Source: Hymenobacter psychrotolerans DSM 18569 (GTDB lineage: Bacteria; Bacteroidota; Bacteroidia; Cytophagales; Hymenobacteraceae). From it: a stretch of DNA of 64,000 nt. The position numbers and the translations under genes were made by a program. Shown here piece by piece: positions 42,829-51,316 of this stretch. The notes under the pieces were generated by a model. That model saw only the letters and a program-made list of their open reading frames with translations. It was not told the origin of the DNA and did not search any database. The stretch is from assembly GCF_900142395.1 (NCBI RefSeq), contig NZ_FRAS01000001.1, positions 372,001-436,000 on the forward strand. Reading direction: 5' to 3'. Position 1 is the first letter of the stretch. The number at the start of each line of letters is the position of its first letter.

Positions 42829-43076
42829 GGCCTCACCCCCCCGGCCCCCTCTCCCATGGAGAGGGGGAGCCAGACGGCGGCAGCGCAGCACCTTCGGCTC
42901 GCGCCTCAAGTACCGCTCCCCTCAACGCAAAGTGCCCTTACCTCCTGGTAAGGGCACTTTGCGTTTTATCAATTTTGATAACAGACAAGCTGTTGCGAAG
43001 GCGCCAGCCGACGTAATGGCGCTGGAGTTGCCTGGCTCCTCCTCTCCATGGGTGAGGGGGGCCGGGGGGTGAGGCC
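42829..43076. repeat. 248-bp element with 45-bp imperfect terminal inverted repeats
   Basis: The left arm (42829-42873, GGCCTCACCCCCCCGGCC...) and right arm (43032-43076, ...CCGGGGGGTGAGGCC) are near-perfect complements. The left end abuts the floA stop (42826-42828) and the right end is 2 bases from the ompA-like stop (43079). Each arm includes the smaller palindrome CTCTCC-ATGG. No transposase or open frame is present. The layout is that of a small non-autonomous repeat element. Confidence 0.8.
42924..42965. terminator. Terminator with perfect 19-bp stem inside the repeat element
   Basis: AACGCAAAGTGCCCTTACC pairs with its exact complement around a TCCT loop, followed by TTTATC. It serves floA and may serve the convergent gene as well. 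Confidence 0.85.
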
Positions 43077-43078
43077 AT

Positions 43079-45121
43079 CTACTTCTTGGTAATCCGGAAC
43101 TCTACGCGGCGGTTGAGCTTGCGGGTTTCCTCTTGGTCGTTGCTGGCAATGGGCTTTTTGTCGCCGAAGCCTTCGGTGGTGATACGGGTGCCACTAACGC
43201 CTTTAGAAACAATATACTTCTTCACCTCGTTCACGCGGTCCTGGCTCAGCTTCAGGTTCAGGTTTGGGTCGCCCTGGTTATCGGTGTGTCCTTCCAGCTT
43301 GATTTCTACCGTTGGGTACTCTTTGAGCGTCCGGATAAGGCGCTGCAGCTCAGGGTAGGAGTTTTCGCGCAGATAGTATTTGCTCTGGGCGAAGAAGATG
43401 TTGTTCAGCTTGATGGTCTGGCCCACCGCGAAGGGCACCAGAAACAAATCCTGCGTCACTTCGGAGTACTTCTGGCGGTCCGTCACGTCGAGGTTGTCGG
43501 ATTCGGCCAGGTAGTTGGGGGCTTCAGCCCGGTAGCCATACTGCACGCCCGAGGGCAGCACAATGGTGTAGGAGCCATCCACGGGGTTGGTTTCGGCTAC
43601 TCCAATTTCCTCGCCGGTCAGCAGGTTTTCGTATTTAATAACAGCCTGCACCGGCTTTTTGGTGGCTGCATCCAGCACCCGGCCGCGCACCAGCGTCACC
43701 ACTTCGGGCTTGAACTGGGACGTAAGGCCAATGCGGAAAATATCCTTGGAGCCGCCCATGCCATTGCGGGCCGATACGAGGTAGGCATCTTCCCCGGCGG
43801 CCGACACTACATAGTAAGCGTCGAAATCGGGAGAGTTGACGTTGGGCCCCAGGTTGCGGGGCTTGGTCCAGTTGGTCCAGGTGTCGTCGAGGCGCTTGGA
43901 GTAGAAAATGTCGCTCTTGCCGTAGCCGCCGTGGCCTTCCGAAGCAAAGTACAGCGTCTTGTTGTCGGAGGCCAGGAAAGGCGCAAATTCCGGCTTTTTG
44001 GTATTCACCGTGGGGCCGAGGTTGCGGGGCTTGCTCCAGGTTTTGCCGTCGGTGTTGCGGAAGCTCACGAAGATATCCTGCTCGCCCTGCCCGTCTTTGC
44101 GGTCCACGGCCATCAGCAGCACCTTGCCCGAGGGCCCCAGGAAGTAATCCACGTTTTCCGGGTCGTCGTTGTAGAAATTCTCAATGACCACCTTCTCCGG
44201 GCGGCTCCAGCCGGTTTTGGTGCGCTTGCTGGTGCTTAGGCCTTTGGGGTCGAGGGTACCGTCTTCGTTGTAGACGTTGATCAGAACCGCCGTATTGCCA
44301 TCCGATGAGATGGAGGCCATGCCATTGGGCCCGGGCGTATTGATGGGGCTACCGATATTTTTGGCCGGGTGCCAGGTTTTGCTGGCCGCGTTTGCCAGCG
44401 TGCTGTACCACACATCCTGCACGTCGCGGGCACCGCCTGCGTTCTGCGGGCTCTCCTGACGGGCAAAGAACAGCACGCGGCCATCGGGCGAGATAACCGG
44501 GTGCGTATCTACGTACTTGGAGTTGACGTTCGGCCCCAGGTTCACCATGGCCGAGTCGAATTTCACTCCTTCATTTTCGTTGCGAAACTCCTTCTTTACC
44601 ATGGTTTCGGCCACGTCGGCAATGCCGATAGCGTCAATCTGGTTGACGCCGTTCACGGCCTTGGTATTCATGGTCACGAGCACGCCAATGGTGCGGTAGG
44701 TACCCGGCGAAAACGTAACCTGCAACGACCGAAACTGCTCCGGAATGGGGCCGGGGCTGGTGTTCTCGTACACCTGGTGCTTCTGGCCGCGGGTATCCAC
44801 CAGCTCAATCTTCACCACCGAGCCGGGGTTGAAGTTCTCTACCACGGTTACCTGCTTCGCCACGAGCGACTTGCCGAAGCGCACCTCGATGAACTCGGAG
44901 GTACCTTCTTTGCGCGGAATCCAGGCCTCGTTGCTGACCTGGCCCAGGGGCTGGGCATTGGGCTCACCCAATACTTTTTCGGGCGAGAAGGCCTCTTTGC
45001 CCTCCGCCTTCTGCGATGATACGGCCACCACTTTGGCAGCCCACACGGCATGCTGTGCCTGCATGCTCCCCGCAACTCCCACGACCAACCCCACCGACAG
45101 CAGTAATTTCTTAATACTCAT
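43079..45121 (-). CDS. OmpA-family protein with discoidin-like and PD40 propeller domains
   Basis: 680 residues from ATG 45121; the upstream extension lacks signal-peptide character. Signal peptide ends SMQAQ. Residues 25-190 form a jelly-roll (SEFIEVRFGKSLVAKQVTVVENFNPG, LVDTRGQKHQVYEN). Residues 200-470 carry PD40/WD40-like blades (SPDGRVLFFARQ, SSDGNTAVLINVY, SDNKTLYFASEGHGGYGKSDIFYSKR). A CarboxypepD_reg-like domain (VRGRVLDAATKKPVQAVI) follows, then the OmpA peptidoglycan-binding domain with LEGHTDNQGDPNLNLKLSQDR and RKLNRRVEFRI. The composition recalls T9SS accessory proteins such as PorE, but TPR repeats are lacking. Confidence 0.85.
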   Translation of the reverse strand: MSIKKLLLSVGLVVGVAGSMQAQHAVWAAKVVAVSSQKAEGKEAFSPEKVLGEPNAQPLGQVSNEAWIPRKEGTSEFIEVRFGKSLVAKQVTVVENFNPGSVVKIELVDTRGQKHQVYENTSPGPIPEQFRSLQVTFSPGTYRTIGVLVTMNTKAVNGVNQIDAIGIADVAETMVKKEFRNENEGVKFDSAMVNLGPNVNSKYVDTHPVISPDGRVLFFARQESPQNAGGARDVQDVWYSTLANAASKTWHPAKNIGSPINTPGPNGMASISSDGNTAVLINVYNEDGTLDPKGLSTSKRTKTGWSRPEKVVIENFYNDDPENVDYFLGPSGKVLLMAVDRKDGQGEQDIFVSFRNTDGKTWSKPRNLGPTVNTKKPEFAPFLASDNKTLYFASEGHGGYGKSDIFYSKRLDDTWTNWTKPRNLGPNVNSPDFDAYYVVSAAGEDAYLVSARNGMGGSKDIFRIGLTSQFKPEVVTLVRGRVLDAATKKPVQAVIKYENLLTGEEIGVAETNPVDGSYTIVLPSGVQYGYRAEAPNYLAESDNLDVTDRQKYSEVTQDLFLVPFAVGQTIKLNNIFFAQSKYYLRENSYPELQRLIRTLKEYPTVEIKLEGHTDNQGDPNLNLKLSQDRVNEVKKYIVSKGVSGTRITTEGFGDKKPIASNDQEETRKLNRRVEFRITKK

Positions 45122-45405
45122 AAGCTGACTGGCAAAACAATGGCTTGCGGCTCCCGCCCAAACCCGGAAAGATGGTCTCGAACTGACTGAGACGTGAGGG
45201 AGGGCCGCTAAGTTGCGGCGGCTCTCCACAAGAACCCCAAAGGTAGGAATACCAACCTCCTGACGGGGTTAAATTTTGGTGAATGCCGGAAATAGCCCGG
45301 CCGTTGCAGCCGGTGTCCTGATGCAGTACCTTGCTTTCCCGATAGTGTGCCCACACTGGCCCACGCCCAGGCTCCGGTGCCACCGCCTGTTTTCGACTGC
45401 CCTTC

Positions 45406-47523
45406 ATGAAGTTACCTTTAGCCGCCAAAAGTTCCGCCTGTGCGGGCACTGCCCCGGGGTGCGCCGGCGGCAGGCGGGCAGGCGTGACGTGGCGGCAGGC
45501 AGGCCTTGGCCTGTTGCTTGCGGCGGGGCTGCTGCTCCTGGCGCGGCCGGGCCGGGCGCAGGCGCTGGTAGATGCCGGCTCCTTGCCGCTGCTGGCCCGC
45601 ACCGTGTTGCCCCCGCCCGATTCTCTGCTGCTGCTTACGGTGCAGGCCCGGCGCGTAGGCATCAGCACCTACGCCCAGCGCACTGCCCTGCTGGGAACCG
45701 TGCAACTCGATAAGCGCCAGCAGGTGCGCTACCGCCTCCTGAGCGAGTGGATTTACGACTCACGCGGGGAGCCGCCGTTTGTGCGCGAAGACTATGCCGC
45801 CGACGCCCTGCATACCCTCGACCTGGGCGGCGGCTGGCGCGCCGGGCAGTTCATCCGCTACGAGCAGAGCCGGGCCAACGCCACCCGCACCGGCCTGTGG
45901 CTGGCCCGCTTCGGCTACGAGCAGGCCCTGCCCCGCTTTCTGCCCCGCCAGGCCACCGATTCGCTGTCGGTGATGCGGCTGATTGGGTTTGGGGGCGCGG
46001 TGCAGGACGCCCGCAACGGCCGGCAGGATATCGGGGTGGCGTATGGCGTGGACTTCTCGACGCTGGCTTTTCTGCGGGGAGCCGCCGCGCCGCCGCTGGC
46101 CCTGCGCCTGCTGGGCACCCGCGCCCAGCTCGGGCCGCGCGTATGGCAGCGCCTGCTGGCCGAAGGCTACTACGCGCACACTTTCGATGAATACTCCAGC
46201 GGCACGCTGCGCGGCACCTACCGCGCCCACCGCGCCGAAGACTACGTGCCCGGCAATGTGCAGCGCATCCAGAGCGACACGCTGGCCGGGGAAGTAACAT
46301 GGGCCTACCGCCTCTCCGATAAGGTGTCGTTTCGGTCGGTGAATGCGCTGGCGCTGCCCAGCCGGGCCTTTGAGTACCGCCGCCTCGGGGCCGAATCGGA
46401 TACGCTGCAGAACCTGGGCTACCGGCAGCGAGAGCTGGATACCCGCCAAGAGCTGCGCCTGGGCAGCAAGAAGGTGCAGGCCGTGCTGGCTTTCGGCTAC
46501 CGCGAGCGGAACCGCGCCTATGGCCTGAGCAACAACCGCAGCCTCACATCTACCCTCTATGAAGCCGCCCTGGCCCGGGAGCGAATCAAGGACATCAACG
46601 AGCAGACCACGCAGTGGCAGGGCGAGCTGACCTGGCTGCCCGCGCCGCGCCACGCCCTGTCGCTCACCGGTTCGGCCCAGCTGCTGCGCGTGACGGCCCC
46701 CAGCCGCGACAACCAGCAGGACCGCGACGAGGCCCAGCATGCCCTGCGCCTCACCTGGACCGGGCGCTGGCGCGGCAACTTCCGCACCAGCCTGGCCGTG
46801 GCCGGCGAGTACCGGCAGTTCGTATTTATCCGGGCGGCCCTCAGCGCCGAAAACTACACCGACCGGCTGCTGCACTGGGAGCCGGGCTTTACGTGGGCAC
46901 CGGGCAAGTTCAGCATCCGGAGCACCTACCACCTGTGGGTGAGCTACCAGGTGCGCGACCGGGCCAGCGAGCAGCTGCGCAACCGCGCCAGCCGGGTGCT
47001 GGAGCAGCAGCAGAACCTCACGTACCAGCTCACGCCCCGCCTGCTGGCCACCGTAGACTATGCCCGCCGCGAAAATCGGGTGGGGCTGCTGCGCTGGCCC
47101 GCCTTCAAGGAAAGCCCTCTTGATACCACCATCACCCATGACCTGCGCGGCGGCCTGCGCTACGGCTGGACCGGCCGCCGCCGGCCCGTGGCCAGCGCCA
47201 GCAGCCTGCGCCTCGGCTACCGCTTTCTGGAGCAGCGCACCCACAGCCGCGCCGCGCTGGTGCAGGATGCCGGCACCTCGCTCATCTACCTGCGCGCCCT
47301 CACCCGCCAGCAGGGCCCCGATGTGGCCTACGAGCGGCGCGCCGGCGCGCTGGCTTTCTCGGCCAGTTTGTGGCTGCAGGAGCTGCGCACCCTCTCGCGC
47401 TACCGCCCCGGCACCGGCTCCTTCGTGGGCACCAGCTACACCCCCGACGACCTCGCCCGCACCACCCACGACCTCTACCCCTACTTCGAAGTGGCCCTGG
47501 CCTGGCGCCTGCGGCAGTGGTAG
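45406..47523 (+). CDS. Unidentified outer-membrane beta-barrel protein
   Basis: 705 residues. An unusually long N-region (about 35 residues) precedes the hydrophobic GLGLLLAAGLLLLARPGRAQA signal core, so a later start is possible, but no ATG falls between. The rest alternates polar and aromatic residues in strands (YRLLSEWIYDSRGE, WRAGQFIRYEQSR, LSLTGSAQLLRV, FRTSLAVAGEYRQFVF) and ends in the barrel-like YPYFEVALAWRLRQW. No plug or TonB box is seen. It is Arg-rich with many RxR steps. It may share a transcript with the T9SS gene 65 bases downstream. Function unknown. Confidence 0.7.
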   Translation: MKLPLAAKSSACAGTAPGCAGGRRAGVTWRQAGLGLLLAAGLLLLARPGRAQALVDAGSLPLLARTVLPPPDSLLLLTVQARRVGISTYAQRTALLGTVQLDKRQQVRYRLLSEWIYDSRGEPPFVREDYAADALHTLDLGGGWRAGQFIRYEQSRANATRTGLWLARFGYEQALPRFLPRQATDSLSVMRLIGFGGAVQDARNGRQDIGVAYGVDFSTLAFLRGAAAPPLALRLLGTRAQLGPRVWQRLLAEGYYAHTFDEYSSGTLRGTYRAHRAEDYVPGNVQRIQSDTLAGEVTWAYRLSDKVSFRSVNALALPSRAFEYRRLGAESDTLQNLGYRQRELDTRQELRLGSKKVQAVLAFGYRERNRAYGLSNNRSLTSTLYEAALARERIKDINEQTTQWQGELTWLPAPRHALSLTGSAQLLRVTAPSRDNQQDRDEAQHALRLTWTGRWRGNFRTSLAVAGEYRQFVFIRAALSAENYTDRLLHWEPGFTWAPGKFSIRSTYHLWVSYQVRDRASEQLRNRASRVLEQQQNLTYQLTPRLLATVDYARRENRVGLLRWPAFKESPLDTTITHDLRGGLRYGWTGRRRPVASASSLRLGYRFLEQRTHSRAALVQDAGTSLIYLRALTRQQGPDVAYERRAGALAFSASLWLQELRTLSRYRPGTGSFVGTSYTPDDLARTTHDLYPYFEVALAWRLRQW

Positions 47524-47588
47524 GTTTTGTGCCCGGAATTATGCAGGTTAGGGGCCGTTATGTAGTGCCTATCCCAGCTGTTTATCCG

Positions 47589-49136
47589 ATGCGCTTCGTT
47601 GCCTCTATCCTATTGCTGCTAACCCTGCTGTTGCCAGCTCGTGCGCAGCGTCTAACCTGGGAGCGGCTCTACAAAGCCGTGCCGAATCAGCAGGAACTTG
47701 AATATATGCTGGAAGGCTACGCGCTGCCCGCAAACCGTCTTCTTATTGCTGGGTCCTCACTTGCTCATTCTTCACCCGGCAATTCCATTGACATCCGCAA
47801 CCATTATTACCTGCTTAACACCCTCACCGGCGACACCATCTGGCAACGGCCGGGCATGCTGTCCTTCTCCGGAGGTGTTGAATTTCTGCAACAGACGGAT
47901 GGCACTTTCCTTTACGTCGGCTGCCAGCGTTCTACCGCATCCCTTATCGGCTACATGGGAGTACAGCGTATTACAGCGACCGGTACTAAAAGCCCGATTC
48001 AACAATATCCTGGCCTGCCTCCTGCAAATGCCTTCCCGCAAGGGTTACTAAGAGCTCCGAACAAAGGGTATTTCCTGTGTGTGTACGTTAATCGGTTTCC
48101 TACTCCTGTTACGGCGAAGCCTACCCACATTGGCCGAGTAGATAGTATGGGCGCGCTTATCTGGAACCGCGCTTATGGGATTGATGGAGAAAAGCCGATA
48201 GACATGCAACAATTGTTGAACAGCGACCTTATCGTGCTGACGCAACACTATCTATCCTCTCGCACCCCGGCTCAACAAATGCGGCTGTTACGCTTGAACG
48301 CTACTACCGGAGATTCACTACAGCAGGCCTTTTTTCCTGCTCCAGCTGGCAATGGGGAAGTCAGCAGCATGAATGTCCTGAGTAAAATGCTGCGGCTGCA
48401 AGACGGGGGGCTGCTGCTGCCCGCTTCGGCCGACACCACCCTGACCCCGAACGTGTACACGGGCCGGCCCTTTCTCCGCAAAGTCAATGCCCAGCTGCAG
48501 CCGGTCTGGAGCTACGTGTACCGCGGCGGCCTGCCCCGGCAGTACTTCCAGTTCATCCGCATGCTGGAGCTGCAGGACGGCTCGGTGCTGGCCCTGGCCG
48601 CTGAGGAACTGCCGCGCCCGCCCGTGGCCACCTACCAGCTGCACCACATCAGTGCCAGCGGCCGGCTGCTGCGGCTCTATCCCATCACCACGGCCCTGTG
48701 CGATGCTTTCCAGCTGGCTACCCTTATTGCCGACCCCGGCGGGCGGGCCGTGTACGTGGCCGGGGGCTGCCAGAGCCCCGGCAACACCGGCGCCTACGCC
48801 GCCCGCATCGACCTGAGCCCCAGCCTGCCGCTGCTGCTGGCCGCTACGCCTGCCCAACTTACCGCAGCTGCCCCGCTGACCTTCGAGCTGTTCCCCAACC
48901 CGGCCAGCACCACGGCCACCGTGCGCTACCAGCTGCCGGCCGGCACCGCCGCCGCGCTGCACCTGACCGATGCCACCGGGCGGCTCGTGCGCCGGCTGAC
49001 ACTGCGCGGCGGCAGCAGCGGCGGGGAGGTAGTGGTGCCGCTGGCCGGGCTGGCGCCAGGCCTGTACGCGGCCACGCTGCTGACTCCTGACGGCCGGCCC
49101 CTGGCCACGCGCCGGCTGGCCGTGGTGGCCGAGTAG
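47589..49136 (+). CDS. T9SS-secreted protein of unknown function, mosaic composition
   Basis: 515 residues from ATG 47589. The frame is open upstream, but MRFVASILLLLTLLLPARAQ is the signal peptide. Residues 22-420 look like a propeller-type repeat domain with blades such as TTGDSLQQAFF, LRLQDGGLLLPASADT and LELQDGSVLALAAEE. The C-terminal 80 residues (FELFPNPAST ... DATGRLVRRLTL ... LAPGLYAATLL) are a T9SS sorting domain. DNA from about 47640 to 48360 is visibly AT-richer, with different third-base use, than the GC-rich 3' third, as if two pieces of different age were joined. Confidence 0.8.
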   Translation: MRFVASILLLLTLLLPARAQRLTWERLYKAVPNQQELEYMLEGYALPANRLLIAGSSLAHSSPGNSIDIRNHYYLLNTLTGDTIWQRPGMLSFSGGVEFLQQTDGTFLYVGCQRSTASLIGYMGVQRITATGTKSPIQQYPGLPPANAFPQGLLRAPNKGYFLCVYVNRFPTPVTAKPTHIGRVDSMGALIWNRAYGIDGEKPIDMQQLLNSDLIVLTQHYLSSRTPAQQMRLLRLNATTGDSLQQAFFPAPAGNGEVSSMNVLSKMLRLQDGGLLLPASADTTLTPNVYTGRPFLRKVNAQLQPVWSYVYRGGLPRQYFQFIRMLELQDGSVLALAAEELPRPPVATYQLHHISASGRLLRLYPITTALCDAFQLATLIADPGGRAVYVAGGCQSPGNTGAYAARIDLSPSLPLLLAATPAQLTAAAPLTFELFPNPASTTATVRYQLPAGTAAALHLTDATGRLVRRLTLRGGSSGGEVVVPLAGLAPGLYAATLLTPDGRPLATRRLAVVAE

Positions 49137-49474
49137 GTGTTAGCCTGGCGTTGGGTTAGGGCGCTACCCTGCACCAGACGGGTAAGATGATTCCGTTCAG
49201 CCCCAGTCACGCCCGGAGGCTGACGCAGCAGGCGGGGCCACAGGGCCGATCTGCTCCTGAGGCACCTATTTACCGCTGCGCTTACTTAACGCGTTGGGTC
49301 ATGAGAGCAATCCGGCAGACGCTTGTATTCCCTCCCCCACCTTCCTATCTTCCCCACACTTTCCGCCCCGCTTCTCCTACCGCCACCTATTGCCCCTGCT
49401 ACACTGCTCCGGCCTGCTACTGGCCCGGCCGTGGCATGGGCTTTTCTGTTTTTCAGGCTTTTGCGTTTACTACT
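49137..49474. other. 338-bp gene-free stretch
   Basis: Open frames here have no family-like sequence, and one simply runs into the lipoprotein gene at 49475. C-rich DNA dominates 49300-49440. No hairpin with a U-run or full-consensus promoter was found. Confidence 0.5.
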
Positions 49475-50020
49475 ATGCGATTCTTCCGCTACTGCCTCCT
49501 GTTATCGGTTCTGCTGAGCTTAAGCCAGTGCAAAAAGAACACCATCCGGCCCCAAGAGCCGGAACTGCCCGCTGAAACCCAGAGCGGCCAGCAAACACTA
49601 GGATTCAAGGCCAACGGCACTATCTATGTGGCTCCTAGTTTAATCCAAGTTGTTGGCTCTTGGACAGGTAGCAACACCGCCGATAGGTTTTATTTTGCCG
49701 GAGATGCACGGGACAGAAATTATATACTCGGTAGTATCGGAGTGACGTTGCGAGGTGATTTATCGGACGGGCAGCAATTCCAACTGGTGAACGAAGGCCA
49801 GATACCGGCTGGGCAGAACTATGGCTTGGCGGCTGTTAATATCGATCCTAGCTGCGTGTACGCTCACAGCACTGATGCTCGCCTACTGAGCGGGCAGGTC
49901 ACGCTCACGCGCTTCGATGGTGGGGCGCGGGTAGCGGCGGGGCGCTTTCAGATGACGTTCGTCAAGGCCGGTTGCGACACGTTGCGCATCACCGAAGGCC
50001 GCTTCGACGTCAAATTTTAA
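49475..50020 (+). CDS. Small lipoprotein, DUF6252-like
   Basis: 181 residues from ATG 49475. Lipobox LLSLSQC lipidates Cys19. The mature domain begins GQQTLGFKANGTIYVAPSLI and continues as a beta-sandwich with FYFAGDARDRNYILGSIGVTLRGDL, two late Cys (SCVYAHS, AGCDTLRITEGRFDVKF) and a closing DVKF strand. This layout matches small Bacteroidota lipoproteins of the DUF6252 type, a tentative assignment. No enzymatic residues are evident. Confidence 0.65.
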   Translation: MRFFRYCLLLSVLLSLSQCKKNTIRPQEPELPAETQSGQQTLGFKANGTIYVAPSLIQVVGSWTGSNTADRFYFAGDARDRNYILGSIGVTLRGDLSDGQQFQLVNEGQIPAGQNYGLAAVNIDPSCVYAHSTDARLLSGQVTLTRFDGGARVAAGRFQMTFVKAGCDTLRITEGRFDVKF

Positions 50021-50210
50021 CTTGATTTCCTTTCCCCTCACTCAGCCAGTGCTATGCCTACACTACTACTCGTGTGGTTGATAAGTAGGCGGGCGGGGCG
50101 GCCGGGGTCCCTGGCCGCGCCTTAGCAGCCGTTTAGTTTTCCAATTGCCCTATCCGGGGCCGGGCGGCGGGTGCCGCGCGGTACTCCCTCCTCCTTTATT
50201 TATTTCACGC

Positions 50211-50906
50211 ATGTACGACGAACAGTACGAGAATCATTTCCTTAATATCCGGGCCTCGCGGGCGGTGTTTCTGCAGTTTGCCCAGTACACGGCCACGGCC
50301 CTGGCCGGCACGCCCAGCGCGGCCCTCAAGAAGCTGACCGCCCCGTTTCAGCAGCTCGTCGCGGACCTGGAAAAGGGCCTGACCGACCGCGCCGGACAGG
50401 CCGGCACCGGGCAGGGCGGCACCGTCACCCAGGACGAGGTAATTACCCGCATCCACGAATTCGTGCGCGACACCCACGACGTGCTGCTCGTGCCCAAATA
50501 CCGCAAGCAGGCCGGCACGCTGCGGGAGTTTCTGCCCCAGGGCCTCGACTACCTCACCGGAGCCGCTAAAAAAGACCTGCCCACCCGCTTCGAGGCCTTT
50601 GTGAAGAAGCTGGAAGCCTACGCCGCCGACCTCGGTGCCCAGGCCGGCACCGACGGCCATGCCCTGCTCGCGGCCCTGGCCACGGCCACCTCGGCCCGCA
50701 CCAAAACCCGGCAGGCCGAAACCGAAACCATCAGCGCCCTCGGCACCGACTGGCGCGAGCTATGCGACGCCCTCTGGCAGGTGCATTGCGTAGGGCTGGC
50801 TCAGTTCTTCCAGGAGCCCGCCAAAGCCCGCGCCCTGTTTGGCTACCACCTGCTAAAAAGCCGCAACGGCGGCAAGAAGAAGGCGGCCCCTAAGATGATG
50901 GCCTAA
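50211..50906 (+). CDS. Helical cytoplasmic protein of unknown function
   Basis: 231 residues from ATG 50211. No signal peptide or membrane helix. Largely amphipathic helices with Ala, Leu, Lys and Asp (YENHFLNIRASRAVFLQFAQYTATALAG, EVITRIHEFVRDTHDVLLVPKYRKQAGTLREFLP). The tail is Lys-rich (KSRNGGKKKAAPKMMA) and may bind nucleic acid or acidic partners. No family recognised. The stop is 50 bases before the 42-bp palindrome array, the only distinctive neighbour. Confidence 0.6.
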   Translation: MYDEQYENHFLNIRASRAVFLQFAQYTATALAGTPSAALKKLTAPFQQLVADLEKGLTDRAGQAGTGQGGTVTQDEVITRIHEFVRDTHDVLLVPKYRKQAGTLREFLPQGLDYLTGAAKKDLPTRFEAFVKKLEAYAADLGAQAGTDGHALLAALATATSARTKTRQAETETISALGTDWRELCDALWQVHCVGLAQFFQEPAKARALFGYHLLKSRNGGKKKAAPKMMA

Positions 50907-50956
50907 CGCCACCGGTACGGGGGCAACCGGACGGGCCACTGCTGCCCACTGGCCTG

Positions 50957-51218
50957 CCGCATGCTCCCACTCCCAGTGCCTTGTCCTGCTACCATCCGCC
51001 GCATGCGGCGGGTGCTTGCCGAGGAGCCGGAGGTCGTCTGCCGCATGCGGCGGGCGACTTGCGGCCTCCCCTAACCCATCCGCCGCATGCGGAGAGCTAC
51101 CACCGGCCTGCCGGAAAGCACCCGCCGCATGCGGAGGGCCACTTCCGGCTCCCCGGCAACCATCCGCCGCATGCGGCAGCCCTGTGCCGGTGCGCCCCCA
51201 CCGCTTCGCCGCTACCGG
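50957..51218. repeat. 42-bp-period array of the palindrome CCGCATGCGG
   Basis: Perfect copies of CCGCATGCGG start at 50999, 51041, 51083, 51125 and 51167, each exactly 42 bases apart. Degenerate copies at the same step flank them: CCGCATGCTC at 50957 and CCGCTACCGG at 51209. Most perfect copies are preceded by CATCCG. The 26-32 bases between palindromes are variable but share a CCGG-containing centre. The array lies between a plus-strand gene end (50906) and the terminator of the minus-strand T9SS gene. Confidence 0.9.
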
Positions 51219-51239
51219 CCATACGCCAGAGCACACAAA

Positions 51240-51271
51240 AAAGCCCGCCGGCCACAAGGCCAGCGGGCTTT
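51240..51271 (-). terminator. Terminator of the modular T9SS gene
   Basis: AAAGCCCGCCGGCC pairs with GGCCAGCGGGCTTT (one C-A mismatch) around an ACAA loop. On the minus strand a run of T follows. It lies 45 bases past the stop at 51317. Confidence 0.8.
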
Positions 51272-51316
51272 CTGTTGCGCCGGGACGAGGCCGCCCCGGC
51301 GTTTGCGGTGCCGCGT

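Noticed and set aside
42061..42909. 282-codon minus-strand frame opposite floA
   Set aside because: It mirrors floA codons and extends into the repeat element. floA is clearly the real gene.
45760..47469. Long minus-strand open frame opposite the beta-barrel gene
   Set aside because: No signal peptide or domain. It is an antisense shadow of a GC-rich gene, whose own translation shows signal peptide and barrel strands.
50957..51218. CRISPR array
   Set aside because: The constant part is only 10-16 bases and the intervals resemble one another. There is no leader and no cas gene nearby.
50853..51257. Coding region for a PHA-repeat protein on either strand of the 42-bp array
   Set aside because: Both strands give the same PHA motif because the repeated word is a palindrome and 42 is a multiple of 3. 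The frames overlap a real gene end and a terminator.
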